Source: Dyadobacter fermentans
Lineage (GTDB): Bacteria; Bacteroidota; Bacteroidia; Cytophagales; Spirosomataceae
Length of the DNA stretch: 64,000 nt
NCBI RefSeq assembly: GCF_019924045.1
Contig: NZ_JAHXBN010000013.1
Location: 454,622-518,621, forward strand
Direction: 5' to 3'
The notes under the pieces were generated by a model that saw only the letters and a program-made list of their open reading frames with translations, was not told the DNA's origin and ran no database searches. A program made the translations under genes and the position numbers. Below, piece after piece: positions 1 through 7,748 of this stretch; positions within the stretch are counted from its first letter, which is position 1, and every line of letters starts with the position of its first letter.

Positions 1-1035
1 TGTGTTCCATTCGGCTTGTATTTCACGGACGCCTACGTGCAGCGTTTCGGTATCGGAGACTTTTCCGGCCTGCGTGAATTGCATTTTAAGATCATACAAA
101 TCCTGCGGCCCATAGCCGTTTGGCCACCACAGTTTCGGGTTTTTCAGACTCAGGTCGGGCAATTTTACCTCCACCGTGGAATGCGGCTGAATGGTAACCT
201 CCCTGGTAACCTTGTTGCCGTCCAAAGTATACTGCAAAATGCCCTTCTGCGGTGTCGTACCGGCATTTTCGAGCTCGGCGGTTACCTTAATGGTCGCCGG
301 TTGCTGGGGGGCACCGGGTGTTCTTTTACCAGGTACCAGGGTGATCACGTGCGGGTTTTTGATATTGACTTTGCCGGTTTTTTCAATGGTTACCTTGTCC
401 CAAATACCGGTATTGCGGTCGCGGACGGGTTGGATCCAGTCCCAGCCGGCTACATATTGATGCGCTACATTCCGTGCGATCGTGCCATCACCGCCCTGGC
501 CGCCGTTTGGGTTACCCACCTGGTCGGGCGGGTACACGATCACCGCAAGCCGGTTTTTACCCTGTTTGCGGAGCTGGCCCGTAATGTTGTAAGTCTGCCG
601 AAGGAACATTCCCGAATGCAGCTTGGTATTTAGTTTCTTGCCGTTCAAAAACAGATCGCAGCTGTAATTTACACCGCGCAAATGCAGCCAGGCTTCCTGT
701 CCCGGCTCGACTCTTTCTTCAAAATCTTTGACAAACCAATAGGTATAATAGTCTCTTCCCGTGTGGAAAATATCCGGAATCTGCTTGTTGTTCATGCCCC
801 AGAATGGATCGGGAACCTGCTTGTTTTCCAGCATGGTGGTGAGTACAGTGCCGGGTACGACGGCTGGCTGCCACCCGTTCAATGCAAAATCAGGAGCGGA
901 AATGACGGTGCCGGGATCTTTCATTTTTGAGACTGGAATGCATTTCCAGTCATCGCGGAGTTCGTATCGTTGAGCGTTGGCGTCGATCGTCCACAAGCAG
1001 ACGATCGATAGGAGGAGGGTTCGCAGGTTAGTCAT
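1..1035 (-). CDS. Glycoside hydrolase family 2 protein, N-terminal part (3' end outside window)
   Basis: The frame is open from the ATG at 1035 to the window edge, giving 345 residues without a stop. Residues 1-22 form a signal peptide ending in DANA-Q. A GH2 sugar-binding jelly-roll domain follows, with the stretch GWQPAVVPGTVLTTMLENK and the later motif GWDWIQPVRDRNTGIWDKV, both typical of exo-beta-glucosaminidase or beta-mannosidase-like GH2 enzymes. An immunoglobulin-like sandwich begins near residue 225. The catalytic TIM barrel lies beyond the edge, so the substrate cannot be judged. Probably a periplasmic exoglycosidase. Family assignment is firm, specificity is not. Confidence 0.85.
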   Translation of the reverse strand, partial: MTNLRTLLLSIVCLWTIDANAQRYELRDDWKCIPVSKMKDPGTVISAPDFALNGWQPAVVPGTVLTTMLENKQVPDPFWGMNNKQIPDIFHTGRDYYTYWFVKDFEERVEPGQEAWLHLRGVNYSCDLFLNGKKLNTKLHSGMFLRQTYNITGQLRKQGKNRLAVIVYPPDQVGNPNGGQGGDGTIARNVAHQYVAGWDWIQPVRDRNTGIWDKVTIEKTGKVNIKNPHVITLVPGKRTPGAPQQPATIKVTAELENAGTTPQKGILQYTLDGNKVTREVTIQPHSTVEVKLPDLSLKNPKLWWPNGYGPQDLYDLKMQFTQAGKVSDTETLHVGVREIQAEWNT

Positions 1036-1068
1036 AGAAAACAGAATTTGTCGTTATCGGCGATAGGG

Positions 1069-1097
1069 CAAATATATCTGATCCAAATGCCTCCAAA
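1069..1097 (-). promoter_or_regulatory. Probable Bacteroidota-type promoter of the GH2 gene
   Basis: Read on the minus strand, TATATTTG (1069-1076) fits the TAnnTTTG -7 box. A TTTG (1094-1097) lies 17 bases upstream, slightly closer than the usual 19-21. The box ends 33 bases before the GH2 start codon. Confidence 0.45.
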
Positions 1098-1187
1098 CAA
1101 GGAAGGATATTGCATTAATTAAAATATTAACGAATGTTCTTCTTATTTTTAAATTTAAATAAAAATTGCATTTGGAACCTGCTGAAA

Positions 1188-1219
1188 CAAAAAAGCCTGA
1201 CGCGGTTACGCATCAGGCT
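1188..1219 (-). terminator. Rho-independent terminator of the acidic protein gene
   Basis: The arms AGCCTGA (1213-1219, read on minus) and TCAGGCT (1194-1200) enclose a 12-base loop. They are followed on the minus strand by a run of six T. It lies about 20 bases after the stop codon of the acidic protein gene. Confidence 0.75.
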
Positions 1220-1238
1220 CGCCGGAACGGGCGTCAGG

Positions 1239-1565
1239 TTAGTCGCCCTGGTTCTCTTCCTGCCACTCGTGGTTATCACCACCCAGGCTGTAATAGTTGT
1301 TTTCCTCATCTTCCCTTCCGATTTCCTCGTCGTCATCGTCATATTCTGAGCCCGGGACGTCGAGATCGTCGCCGGTCAGGTCGTCTTCAAACGATTTTTC
1401 GTTCCATTCATCGGCGTCCAGGTCGAGTTCACGCTTGACGCGGGAGATATCTTCGGGATCAATATCCGGGTCAATAAGTCCTTGACGGTAAATGTCTTCA
1501 CCCGCTGGATAATTTCCGGGAAGATCATCATCATATAATTCGTCGTCTTCATCATATGGGCCCAT
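1239..1565 (-). CDS. Very acidic hypothetical protein
   Basis: This is a 108-residue protein in which Asp and Glu make up over 40% of residues, with runs such as DEDDELYDDD and EYDDDDEE. It has no signal peptide, membrane segment or cysteine. It starts at an ATG and has its own terminator, so it looks like a real monocistronic gene. The composition suggests a cytoplasmic, largely disordered polyanion, but I do not recognise a family and assign no function. The acidic composition alone could mislead similarity searches. Confidence 0.65.
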   Translation of the reverse strand: MGPYDEDDELYDDDLPGNYPAGEDIYRQGLIDPDIDPEDISRVKRELDLDADEWNEKSFEDDLTGDDLDVPGSEYDDDDEEIGREDEENNYYSLGGDNHEWQEENQGD

Positions 1566-1679
1566 AGCTGTAATGGTTAAATGTACTAAAATCGGGTAGT
1601 CGTTTTGGGGATTGGTTAAAAAAGCGTTCCCGTACGCTTTTACCTAAAATAAGTGTTTTCACCCAATTTTACCGATTGC

Positions 1680-2957
1680 ATGCAAAGAAAATTAATCCGG
1701 TCAACCGGAGCCCTGGCAGTATTGGCCGCTACGACCGCCGTACTGTTCGGTTACCGAAACGAGTCCCCCCTGAAATCCCCCCTCTACGCGCCTGTTGACG
1801 CAAAGGAACTGAAACTGCCCGCTGGCTTCTCGGCTACCGTGCTGGCTACCGACCTGGGTGCTACCCGCCATATGGTGGTGGGTAAAAACGGCGACATGTA
1901 TGTGAAGCTTTCGAAACTGAAAGATGGAAAGGGTATTTACCTGCTGCGCGACACCGATGGCGACGGCGTGATCGATGAGCAGAAGCTTTTTGGTGATTAC
2001 CCCGGCACGGGAATCGCCATCAAGGACGGTTTTTTGTATAGCTCTTCCAACAAAGGTGTTTTCAGGTATAAACTGAATGAAAAGGACGAAATCATCGATT
2101 TTGATAAACCCGAAAGCATTATCGGCGGATTGACCGACCACGGACGCGACAATGCAAAGCCGATTACCCTGGATAACAAAGGCAATATTTACGTAACCGT
2201 AGGGTCTTACAACGACAACTGCCGTGCGGCGGGTTCGGCGAAAGGCATGTCGCCCTGCACCATTCTCGATTCGGCGGGCGGGATCTGGCGTTTCAGGGCC
2301 GGGCAGCTGAACCAGCAATTCTCCGACGGTACGCGTTACGCGACGGGCGTAAAAAACGCGGTGGGGATCGACTGGGACAATAAAACCAACGCCTTGTATG
2401 CAACCACACACGGCCGCGGCAAGTTCGACGATATGTACCCGCAATATTATACCCCCAAGCACAGCGCCGAGCTACCAGCCGAAACGCTCTATCGCCTGAA
2501 AGAGGGCGACGATGCGGGCTGGCCGTACATTTATTATGATCATTTCCAGAACAAGAAAATGCTCGCACCGGAATACGGCGGCGATGGAAAGAAAACGGGT
2601 GGGGAGAAGGCGATCAACCCACTGGTAGCATTTCCGGCGCATTTGGGACCAAATGCATTGATGTTTTATACGGGCAATATGTTCCCGGCACGGTACCGCA
2701 ACGGGGCTTTCATTGCTTTCCATAGTCAGTCGTCGGAACTGAAAAAAGGTTACCTGGTGGCATTTGTACCCTTTGTGAATGGGAAGCCGGGCAAATGGGA
2801 GATTTTTGCCGATAATTTTGCCGGCACCGACCTCGCCAAACCGACCGGCCCGATCCAGCATCGCCCATGCGGGCTCGCGCAGGGACCCGACGGCGCATTG
2901 TACGTGACCGACGACCTGAATGGTACTATTTTCAAGATTGCCTATAAAAAGAAGTAA
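1680..2957 (+). CDS. Exported sorbosone/glucose dehydrogenase-like beta-propeller protein
   Basis: The 425-residue protein begins with a hydrophobic export segment (about residues 5-24). It continues as a six-bladed propeller of the L-sorbosone dehydrogenase/PQQ sugar dehydrogenase type: KLPAGFSATVLATDLG, then DTDGDGVIDE, NGIDW-like and CGLAQGPDGALYVTDD blade motifs. Such proteins usually oxidise sugars in the periplasm with PQQ, but many Bacteroidota members have no proven activity. The ATG at 1680 is preferred over an in-frame GTG at 1653, because it places the hydrophobic segment at the usual distance from the N-terminus. The gene stands alone and ends at a strong terminator. Confidence 0.85.
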   Translation: MQRKLIRSTGALAVLAATTAVLFGYRNESPLKSPLYAPVDAKELKLPAGFSATVLATDLGATRHMVVGKNGDMYVKLSKLKDGKGIYLLRDTDGDGVIDEQKLFGDYPGTGIAIKDGFLYSSSNKGVFRYKLNEKDEIIDFDKPESIIGGLTDHGRDNAKPITLDNKGNIYVTVGSYNDNCRAAGSAKGMSPCTILDSAGGIWRFRAGQLNQQFSDGTRYATGVKNAVGIDWDNKTNALYATTHGRGKFDDMYPQYYTPKHSAELPAETLYRLKEGDDAGWPYIYYDHFQNKKMLAPEYGGDGKKTGGEKAINPLVAFPAHLGPNALMFYTGNMFPARYRNGAFIAFHSQSSELKKGYLVAFVPFVNGKPGKWEIFADNFAGTDLAKPTGPIQHRPCGLAQGPDGALYVTDDLNGTIFKIAYKKK

Positions 2958-2966
2958 GCGTAAATG

Positions 2967-3003
2967 AAAACGGGATTGTCAGAGCGACAATCCCGTTTTT
3001 TAT
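2967..3003. terminator. Bidirectional terminator between convergent genes
   Basis: The arms AAAACGGGATTGTC and GACAATCCCGTTTT form a perfect 14-bp stem with a 5-base loop. The stem has A and T runs at its outer edges, so it can serve both the propeller gene (+) and the cyclase gene (-). Confidence 0.85.
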
Positions 3004-3021
3004 AGGTACGGCAAGTAGAAA

Positions 3022-3906
3022 CTACGCTTTGGCCAATGTGGCAAATGCCCTCACCGGGAATGTGCCTACGCCTTTGAACTTCGGCGGTACCGCGCTGAAC
3101 AGATAGCCCGACGCCGGGAGCCTGTCCAGGTTACACAAGTGCTCGACGATCAGGATTTCGGCGCCTAGTAAAATGGTGTGCACCGGGCGGCTGTTGCCGC
3201 GGGTATCGTCGATGTTGTGGCTGTCGATCCCTACCAGTTTTACACCGCAGTCGCGCAGGTATTCGGCCGCCTCACGCGTGAGGAACGGGTGGTTTTCAAA
3301 ATAGGCTTCCGTATTCCAGTTTTTCGACCAACCTGTGTTTACAATGACGGCCTTGTTCCGGATTTCCAGGTTTTGGAAAAATTCAATCCCTATTTCCTGT
3401 GTCCCGGATGCATGGATCGTGATGGCGTCCAGGTTCGCAAAAGCCTCCAATTCAACCTCCGAAAGGTCTTTCCCATGAGCATAGCGGTGAAAGGGGCAGT
3501 CGATATAGGTGCCTGTGTTGCTCACCATTTCGATTTTGCCGATCTGGAACTCGGTACCTTCTTCGTATTTTCCGATTGAATCCTCGCGGCTGAGAAAATC
3601 GCAGATGATCGGTGCAGGAAGGCCTTTGTAGGTAACCAGTCCATCAAAAACCGTGTGGCTCAGATCGACGAGCAGTTCCGGCGACGGCTGGTCTATGGGC
3701 TGGCGTTTATGTTTTTCCTGAATGTAAAACTTATTGAGGATGCTCACCTTCCCGACCATCAGCAGACGGAGGTCTTTCACAATATAGTCGGCCAGCTCGG
3801 CGTCGGAAATTGTGTCACCGGCGATATCCAGCCGGAAATCCTGGCCCTGAATACCCCCGCCGTTGGTAAATTCAATGTCAAAATCAAAAACTACTCTGTG
3901 ATCCAT
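3022..3906 (-). CDS. Cyclase family protein (kynurenine formamidase-like)
   Basis: The 294-residue protein carries the cyclase/KynB-like fold from about residue 79: DLSHTVFDG near the start, then the metal-binding signature TGTYIDCPFHRYAHG and, further on, GVKLVGIDSHNIDD. In this family these residues bind metal and hydrolyse an N-formyl or cyclic amide substrate. The first 78 residues are an extension not present in minimal KynB proteins. They hold no motif I recognise. It is the last gene of a minus-strand run (S9 peptidase, DUF1080, cyclase) with 18 bases to its upstream neighbour. True substrate unknown. Confidence 0.82.
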   Translation of the reverse strand: MDHRVVFDFDIEFTNGGGIQGQDFRLDIAGDTISDAELADYIVKDLRLLMVGKVSILNKFYIQEKHKRQPIDQPSPELLVDLSHTVFDGLVTYKGLPAPIICDFLSREDSIGKYEEGTEFQIGKIEMVSNTGTYIDCPFHRYAHGKDLSEVELEAFANLDAITIHASGTQEIGIEFFQNLEIRNKAVIVNTGWSKNWNTEAYFENHPFLTREAAEYLRDCGVKLVGIDSHNIDDTRGNSRPVHTILLGAEILIVEHLCNLDRLPASGYLFSAVPPKFKGVGTFPVRAFATLAKA

Positions 3907-3924
3907 AGGCTATCGTGATGTATT

Positions 3925-4707
3925 TCAGAAATTGGTGTCCGGCTTATCCAGTTCCATTTCCTTGATCCAGATGTTGCGGTAATAAACATCGTGGCCTTCG
4001 GACTGTAGTTTCAGGCCGCCAGGGGTATCGGTAATGCCCTTGCCACCATCGTTACCGCCATCAATACCCGAGTTTTTGCCGCCCCAAACCTGGCTGATTT
4101 TCTGGTTGGTATGCACTTTTTTACCATTGAAATAAAGGGTTACCATCGGCTGCTCCACCAGTTTTCCGTCTTTGAAACGCGCCGCGCGGAACAGAATATC
4201 GTACGAATTCCACTTTCCGATGCCGTTGTAGGCATAATAGGGCGATTTGGATTCGTTGATCACTGCACCCATACCGTGCGATGTGGTATCGCCGTCGAGC
4301 ACCTGTATTTCGTAACGGTTTTGCAGGTAAACACCGCTGTTTCCTCCGGGTTTGGTGATGAGAAACTCCACGTGTGCGCGGAAATCTTTGAATTGCTTTT
4401 TGGTAACAATATCCGCCGAACCATACAAGCCGCCCGCGGACGCCGGATCGTTACAGTTGATGACCGTGCCCTTATCGACCGGGTCGTTCACAACCGTCCA
4501 TTTGATCGGTGGCTTGGCAGCAAACCGGGGGCCTTCCCAGTAAATCCATTTTTCATCCAGCATTTTGCGGCTGCCGTCGAGGTACACCTCTGCACCTTTG
4601 GGAGCTTTCACACCCACGCCCACTTGTGCGTACGCGAGACCAGTGAATGCAATGGCGAGCGCCTGGCCGAGGAAGATGCTTTTCAGCTTCGAGAAATTTC
4701 GGTTCAT
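3925..4707 (-). CDS. Exported DUF1080 (3-keto-disaccharide hydrolase-like) protein
   Basis: The 260-residue protein has a signal peptide ending in LAYAQ. It is followed by a concanavalin-like sandwich with the family motifs FKDFRAHVEFLI, GGNSGVYLQNRYEIQVLD, KWNSYDILFRAARF and a C-terminal YYRNIWIKEM. DUF1080 proteins are common in Bacteroidota. Some hydrolyse 3-keto-glycosides in the periplasm, while others act only as carbohydrate-binding proteins. It sits between the S9 peptidase and cyclase genes on the same strand, so all three are probably cotranscribed, although no pathway links them clearly. Confidence 0.85.
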   Translation of the reverse strand: MNRNFSKLKSIFLGQALAIAFTGLAYAQVGVGVKAPKGAEVYLDGSRKMLDEKWIYWEGPRFAAKPPIKWTVVNDPVDKGTVINCNDPASAGGLYGSADIVTKKQFKDFRAHVEFLITKPGGNSGVYLQNRYEIQVLDGDTTSHGMGAVINESKSPYYAYNGIGKWNSYDILFRAARFKDGKLVEQPMVTLYFNGKKVHTNQKISQVWGGKNSGIDGGNDGGKGITDTPGGLKLQSEGHDVYYRNIWIKEMELDKPDTNF

Positions 4708-4770
4708 GTTGTTTTCGTTTTTTATGCTGGATATAAGGGTTGGAAATTTTAGAATTTACTCACCGGTCGG

Positions 4771-7137
4771 CTACAACTTCTCTTCGAACAGTTTCAAAAT
4801 GCGTTTGTACTCGTCGGTCCACGACGATGCCTCCACAAATCCATGGTCCTCCATCGGGTAGGAAGCGAGCTCCCAGTTGTTTTTGCCCAGCTCGATCAGC
4901 CGCTGTGAGAGGCGCACCACATCCTGGTAATGCACATTCACATCCACCATTCCATGGCAGATCAGCAGGTTGTTTTTCAAACCGGCGGCGTGGTAAATGG
5001 GCGAGCTTTTGCGGTAGGCCAGGCTGTCGGCCTGCGGTTCGTTGAGGATATTCGTGGTGTACGACTGATTGTAGGCAGCCCAGTCGGTAACGGGACGTAA
5101 TGCGGCACCGGCCGTGAATACATCGGGCGTTGTGAAGAGTGCCATCAAAGTAATGAAGCCGCCGTACGAGCCGCCGTAGATGCCGATCTTTTTGGGATCG
5201 ACGCCGTAGTTTTTTACGAGCCATTGTGCGCCATCGGTGTGGTCGGTGAGGTCCTTGCCGCCCATAAAGCGGTAAATGCCCGTGCGCCAGTCGCGACCAT
5301 AGCCGGAACTTGCCCGGTAATCCATGTCGAGCACGGTGTAGCCTTTGTCGGTGAGCAGGTTATGGAACATGTATTCCCGGAAATACTGGCTCCACCATTT
5401 GTGAGCATTCTGCAAGTAACCCGCGCCATGGACAAATATGACCGCCTTGCCGTTCGATTGCTTCGGCTCGTAAACCCGTGCGTAAATGTCCTGGCCGTCA
5501 CCGGCTTTGATGGTTACGACCTTAGCCTCGCGCCACGGATAGGAGAGGAATTCGGTAGAAACGGAACGGGTGATCTGAACCGGCTGCGTGCTTTTTCCGG
5601 TCGCATTATCCAGCAAATACAACTCCCACGGCGCGGTACTTTTGGAGAAGCGGATTGCCAGGGTCTTTTCGTCCGGTGAAAGCGTCATTTCATGCGCGCC
5701 CGTCGCGTGTGTAAGGCGCGTACGTGCGCCGCCCGTCACAGGCATCCGATAAACGTGCTGCTCGCCGGGGTGTACTTCGTTGGTAATGAGGTAGAAAGTC
5801 TTTCTGTCTTTCGAAAGTACCACGTTCTGTACCTCAAACTTACCGGAGGTCAATGCGGTTTTCTTGCCGGAAGCGATGTCGAATGCGTACAAATGCGAGT
5901 AGCCGGTGGCTTCGCTCTGGAAGTAGATCGTCTGGTCATCGAGCCAGCCTACCTCCCCGGCGCTTTGCGGATAGCCGCCCACGCCCGGTCCGCCGATCCA
6001 CGCTTCATCGCGCTGGCGGTCGAGGAGTTTCAACGAAAGCGTCGCCGGGTCGAAAGACATGATCCAGCGGTCCTTGCTGTCGAGCGAACGGATTACCACC
6101 ACGGCATGCTGCCCATTAACCGACCAGAATGGCCCGTGGAAAACCACTTTCCGTTCCTTTTTCTTCCACGCAGTGTCCAGCTTGGGGTAATCTTTGAGAT
6201 AGTCGGGCTTGTCATAAATACCGGGGATGTCGGTCGTAGAAACCTTTCTGGCGGTATCTTTTTTCACGTCATATACCCAAAACTCGCTTTCGGAAGCCGA
6301 CGCGCCTACTTTGGTGCGCGCAGAAATATCCTCCGTGAAGCCGCTTTCTGTCACATAGTTAGGTACAATAGTGGATTTGGCGCTTTTGTCCGTTTGCATC
6401 AGCCCGTAGGTAATGAACCGGCCGTCCGGACTCACTTGCTGGTTGGTCACGTTTTTATCGCCGAGGTAAATTTCCTTCGGCCGCGCCGGCTTGTCGGCTT
6501 CGGTAACCTTTTTGCCTGCGTCTTTTTTATCTTTTCTTTCTTTTAAAACCTCGAACATCGCCAGCTGATCGGCTTTCAGGAATTTTTCCTGCTCGCTGGG
6601 CTTACCGTCGGCTTTTTTGGCGCCTGTTTTAAAATCGGTCAACTGGCTGACCAGCCCGGAAGTCAATGCAATGCTGAACAGGTTATTACCTCGCTCGAAA
6701 ACGACCGTCGATTCATCACCGCCGAACACCGGATCCGACTCACGCTCGGTAGTATTGGTAAGCTGGCGGATCGCGAAATCCTTGTAATTGATGATGAAAA
6801 TGTCGCCGTTCTTCTCATACAGCCGCATCGAATGGGCGCGGTTATAGATACCGTTCTTGCTGGGTATGCGCCTGCGGTCGGCCGGGGCTACCTTGCTGAT
6901 TTTCTTACCTGCAAGTGAATACGCATACAGCGAATCGGAAGGGTTTTTGTCAGGATTCCAATTGAAATACACCGTTTTCGAATCATCACCCCAGGTAATA
7001 TCGCTCGGTGAAGTCCCGATCCACATTTTCGGGTCCCGCATGATTTTCTCGACGGTAAGCGGGGCCAGGGATTGGGCTTGAAGGTTGTTGATGTAAAAAA
7101 CTAAGATGAAAAGGGAAAGCTTGTAAAAGTGGTTCAT
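4771..7137 (-). CDS. Exported S9 prolyl oligopeptidase-family peptidase (DPP IV-like)
   Basis: This is a 788-residue serine peptidase. It has a signal peptide (to about residue 21, ending NLQAQ), an eight-bladed propeller region (about 40-530) and a C-terminal alpha/beta-hydrolase domain. The nucleophile motif GGSYGG lies near residue 656, the acid in MVDVNVHYQD near 730 and the catalytic His in EDHGFVE near 762, all intact. Family enzymes release dipeptides or cut short peptides after Pro or Ala in the periplasm. It has 63 bases to the downstream DUF1080 gene and 27 bases from the upstream small regulator-like gene. Confidence 0.9.
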   Translation of the reverse strand: MNHFYKLSLFILVFYINNLQAQSLAPLTVEKIMRDPKMWIGTSPSDITWGDDSKTVYFNWNPDKNPSDSLYAYSLAGKKISKVAPADRRRIPSKNGIYNRAHSMRLYEKNGDIFIINYKDFAIRQLTNTTERESDPVFGGDESTVVFERGNNLFSIALTSGLVSQLTDFKTGAKKADGKPSEQEKFLKADQLAMFEVLKERKDKKDAGKKVTEADKPARPKEIYLGDKNVTNQQVSPDGRFITYGLMQTDKSAKSTIVPNYVTESGFTEDISARTKVGASASESEFWVYDVKKDTARKVSTTDIPGIYDKPDYLKDYPKLDTAWKKKERKVVFHGPFWSVNGQHAVVVIRSLDSKDRWIMSFDPATLSLKLLDRQRDEAWIGGPGVGGYPQSAGEVGWLDDQTIYFQSEATGYSHLYAFDIASGKKTALTSGKFEVQNVVLSKDRKTFYLITNEVHPGEQHVYRMPVTGGARTRLTHATGAHEMTLSPDEKTLAIRFSKSTAPWELYLLDNATGKSTQPVQITRSVSTEFLSYPWREAKVVTIKAGDGQDIYARVYEPKQSNGKAVIFVHGAGYLQNAHKWWSQYFREYMFHNLLTDKGYTVLDMDYRASSGYGRDWRTGIYRFMGGKDLTDHTDGAQWLVKNYGVDPKKIGIYGGSYGGFITLMALFTTPDVFTAGAALRPVTDWAAYNQSYTTNILNEPQADSLAYRKSSPIYHAAGLKNNLLICHGMVDVNVHYQDVVRLSQRLIELGKNNWELASYPMEDHGFVEASSWTDEYKRILKLFEEKL

Positions 7138-7164
7138 GTTTGAGTTGTTGAAAATGCAATGTAA

Positions 7165-7467
7165 TCAGTTGCTTGGGGCAACTTTCTCTTCCTGGTATGG
7201 AATGGCCTTAATGAGACGCGTGTTGTTGAGTTCTTCAATGATAACCGTATCCTCGGCCGGAATGATCCCCCGTTTGAGCCAGTTGCTAACGGTTTGTGTA
7301 TTGGGAATGTTAAAGCGTCTGCAGTATTCCGCAACGGTCACCCAATCGTGCAATTCGTAAATTTTGCCGTCTTTCGAAAGATAGTTTTGCGCTTTCGCCA
7401 AAGTTTCCCGCGCCGCTTCCAGCAGCTCATCGAGCTGATCGGGGGCTGATTCTGTGATTGTTTTCAT
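7165..7467 (-). CDS. Small helix-turn-helix-like protein
   Basis: In this 100-residue protein the centre (about residues 42-72: DWVTVAEYCRRFNIPN, then VSNWLKRGII) looks like a DNA-binding winged helix or excisionase-type HTH. The N-terminal third is predicted helical and may dimerise. It follows a 51-residue gene by 10 bases and precedes the S9 peptidase gene by 27 bases. It is therefore probably part of the same transcript and may be an autoregulator acting at the palindrome 7667-7681. The role is inferred only from context and the HTH-like pattern. Confidence 0.65.
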   Translation of the reverse strand: MKTITESAPDQLDELLEAARETLAKAQNYLSKDGKIYELHDWVTVAEYCRRFNIPNTQTVSNWLKRGIIPAEDTVIIEELNNTRLIKAIPYQEEKVAPSN

Positions 7468-7477
7468 ATGCCTAGTT

Positions 7478-7633
7478 CTACCTTTTCCGTTTTTCTAACT
7501 CTGCGAGCATCTGCATTAACTTTGATATGACGTCCAGCACCTGGTCGGTCTGTTCAGTTGTCATCTGATGCTGAAAATCCCGCAAATACTGTCGCAATGA
7601 AGCGATCCGCATGCGAATCTCCATTTCGTCCAT
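7478..7633 (-). CDS. Small helical hypothetical protein
   Basis: The 51-residue protein starts at the ATG at 7633 (MDEMEIRMRIASLRQ). It is made almost entirely of amphipathic helix with heptad-like Leu/Ile/Met spacing, so a coiled-coil dimer is plausible. A longer reading from a TTG at 7663 is less likely. It is the first gene after the divergent promoter region and is followed closely by the HTH-like gene. No family recognised. Confidence 0.5.
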   Translation of the reverse strand: MDEMEIRMRIASLRQYLRDFQHQMTTEQTDQVLDVISKLMQMLAELEKRKR

Positions 7634-7666
7634 AGTGTGCGAATTTTTTGAAGCAATATACAAAAT

Positions 7667-7681
7667 GTTACGTTTCGTAAC
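7667..7681. promoter_or_regulatory. Palindromic operator candidate in a divergent promoter region
   Basis: GTTACG (7667-7672), TTT, CGTAAC (7676-7681): perfect 6-bp arms around a 3-base spacer. It lies 34 bases upstream of the small helical gene and 17 bases before the -33 box of the M1 aminopeptidase promoter, a normal position for a repressor site. The neighbouring HTH-like protein is the obvious candidate ligand. Confidence 0.45.
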
Positions 7682-7697
7682 GGAATAGGAAGGGAGT

Positions 7698-7731
7698 TTT
7701 GTCCAGTATTAAAATGGATATGCTATTTTTG
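7698..7731 (+). promoter_or_regulatory. Promoter of the M1 aminopeptidase gene
   Basis: TTTG (7698-7701) and TATTTTTG (7724-7731) match the Bacteroidota -33 and -7 elements, with a 22-base spacer, one longer than usual. The -7 box ends 17 bases before the start codon. Confidence 0.55.
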
Positions 7732-7748
7732 AGCGTATACTTAATCCC

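Noticed and set aside
1701..2462. Long open frame antisense to the propeller gene
   Set aside because: It has no start context, promoter or recognisable domain, and the plus-strand gene has full family motifs. The same reasoning removes the long antisense frames within glgB, the M1 and S9 peptidases, degP and the dipeptidase.
7478..7663. TTG start at 7663 for the small helical protein
   Set aside because: The ATG at 7633 gives a compact helical protein, and the extra residues look like leader sequence lying close to the palindrome.
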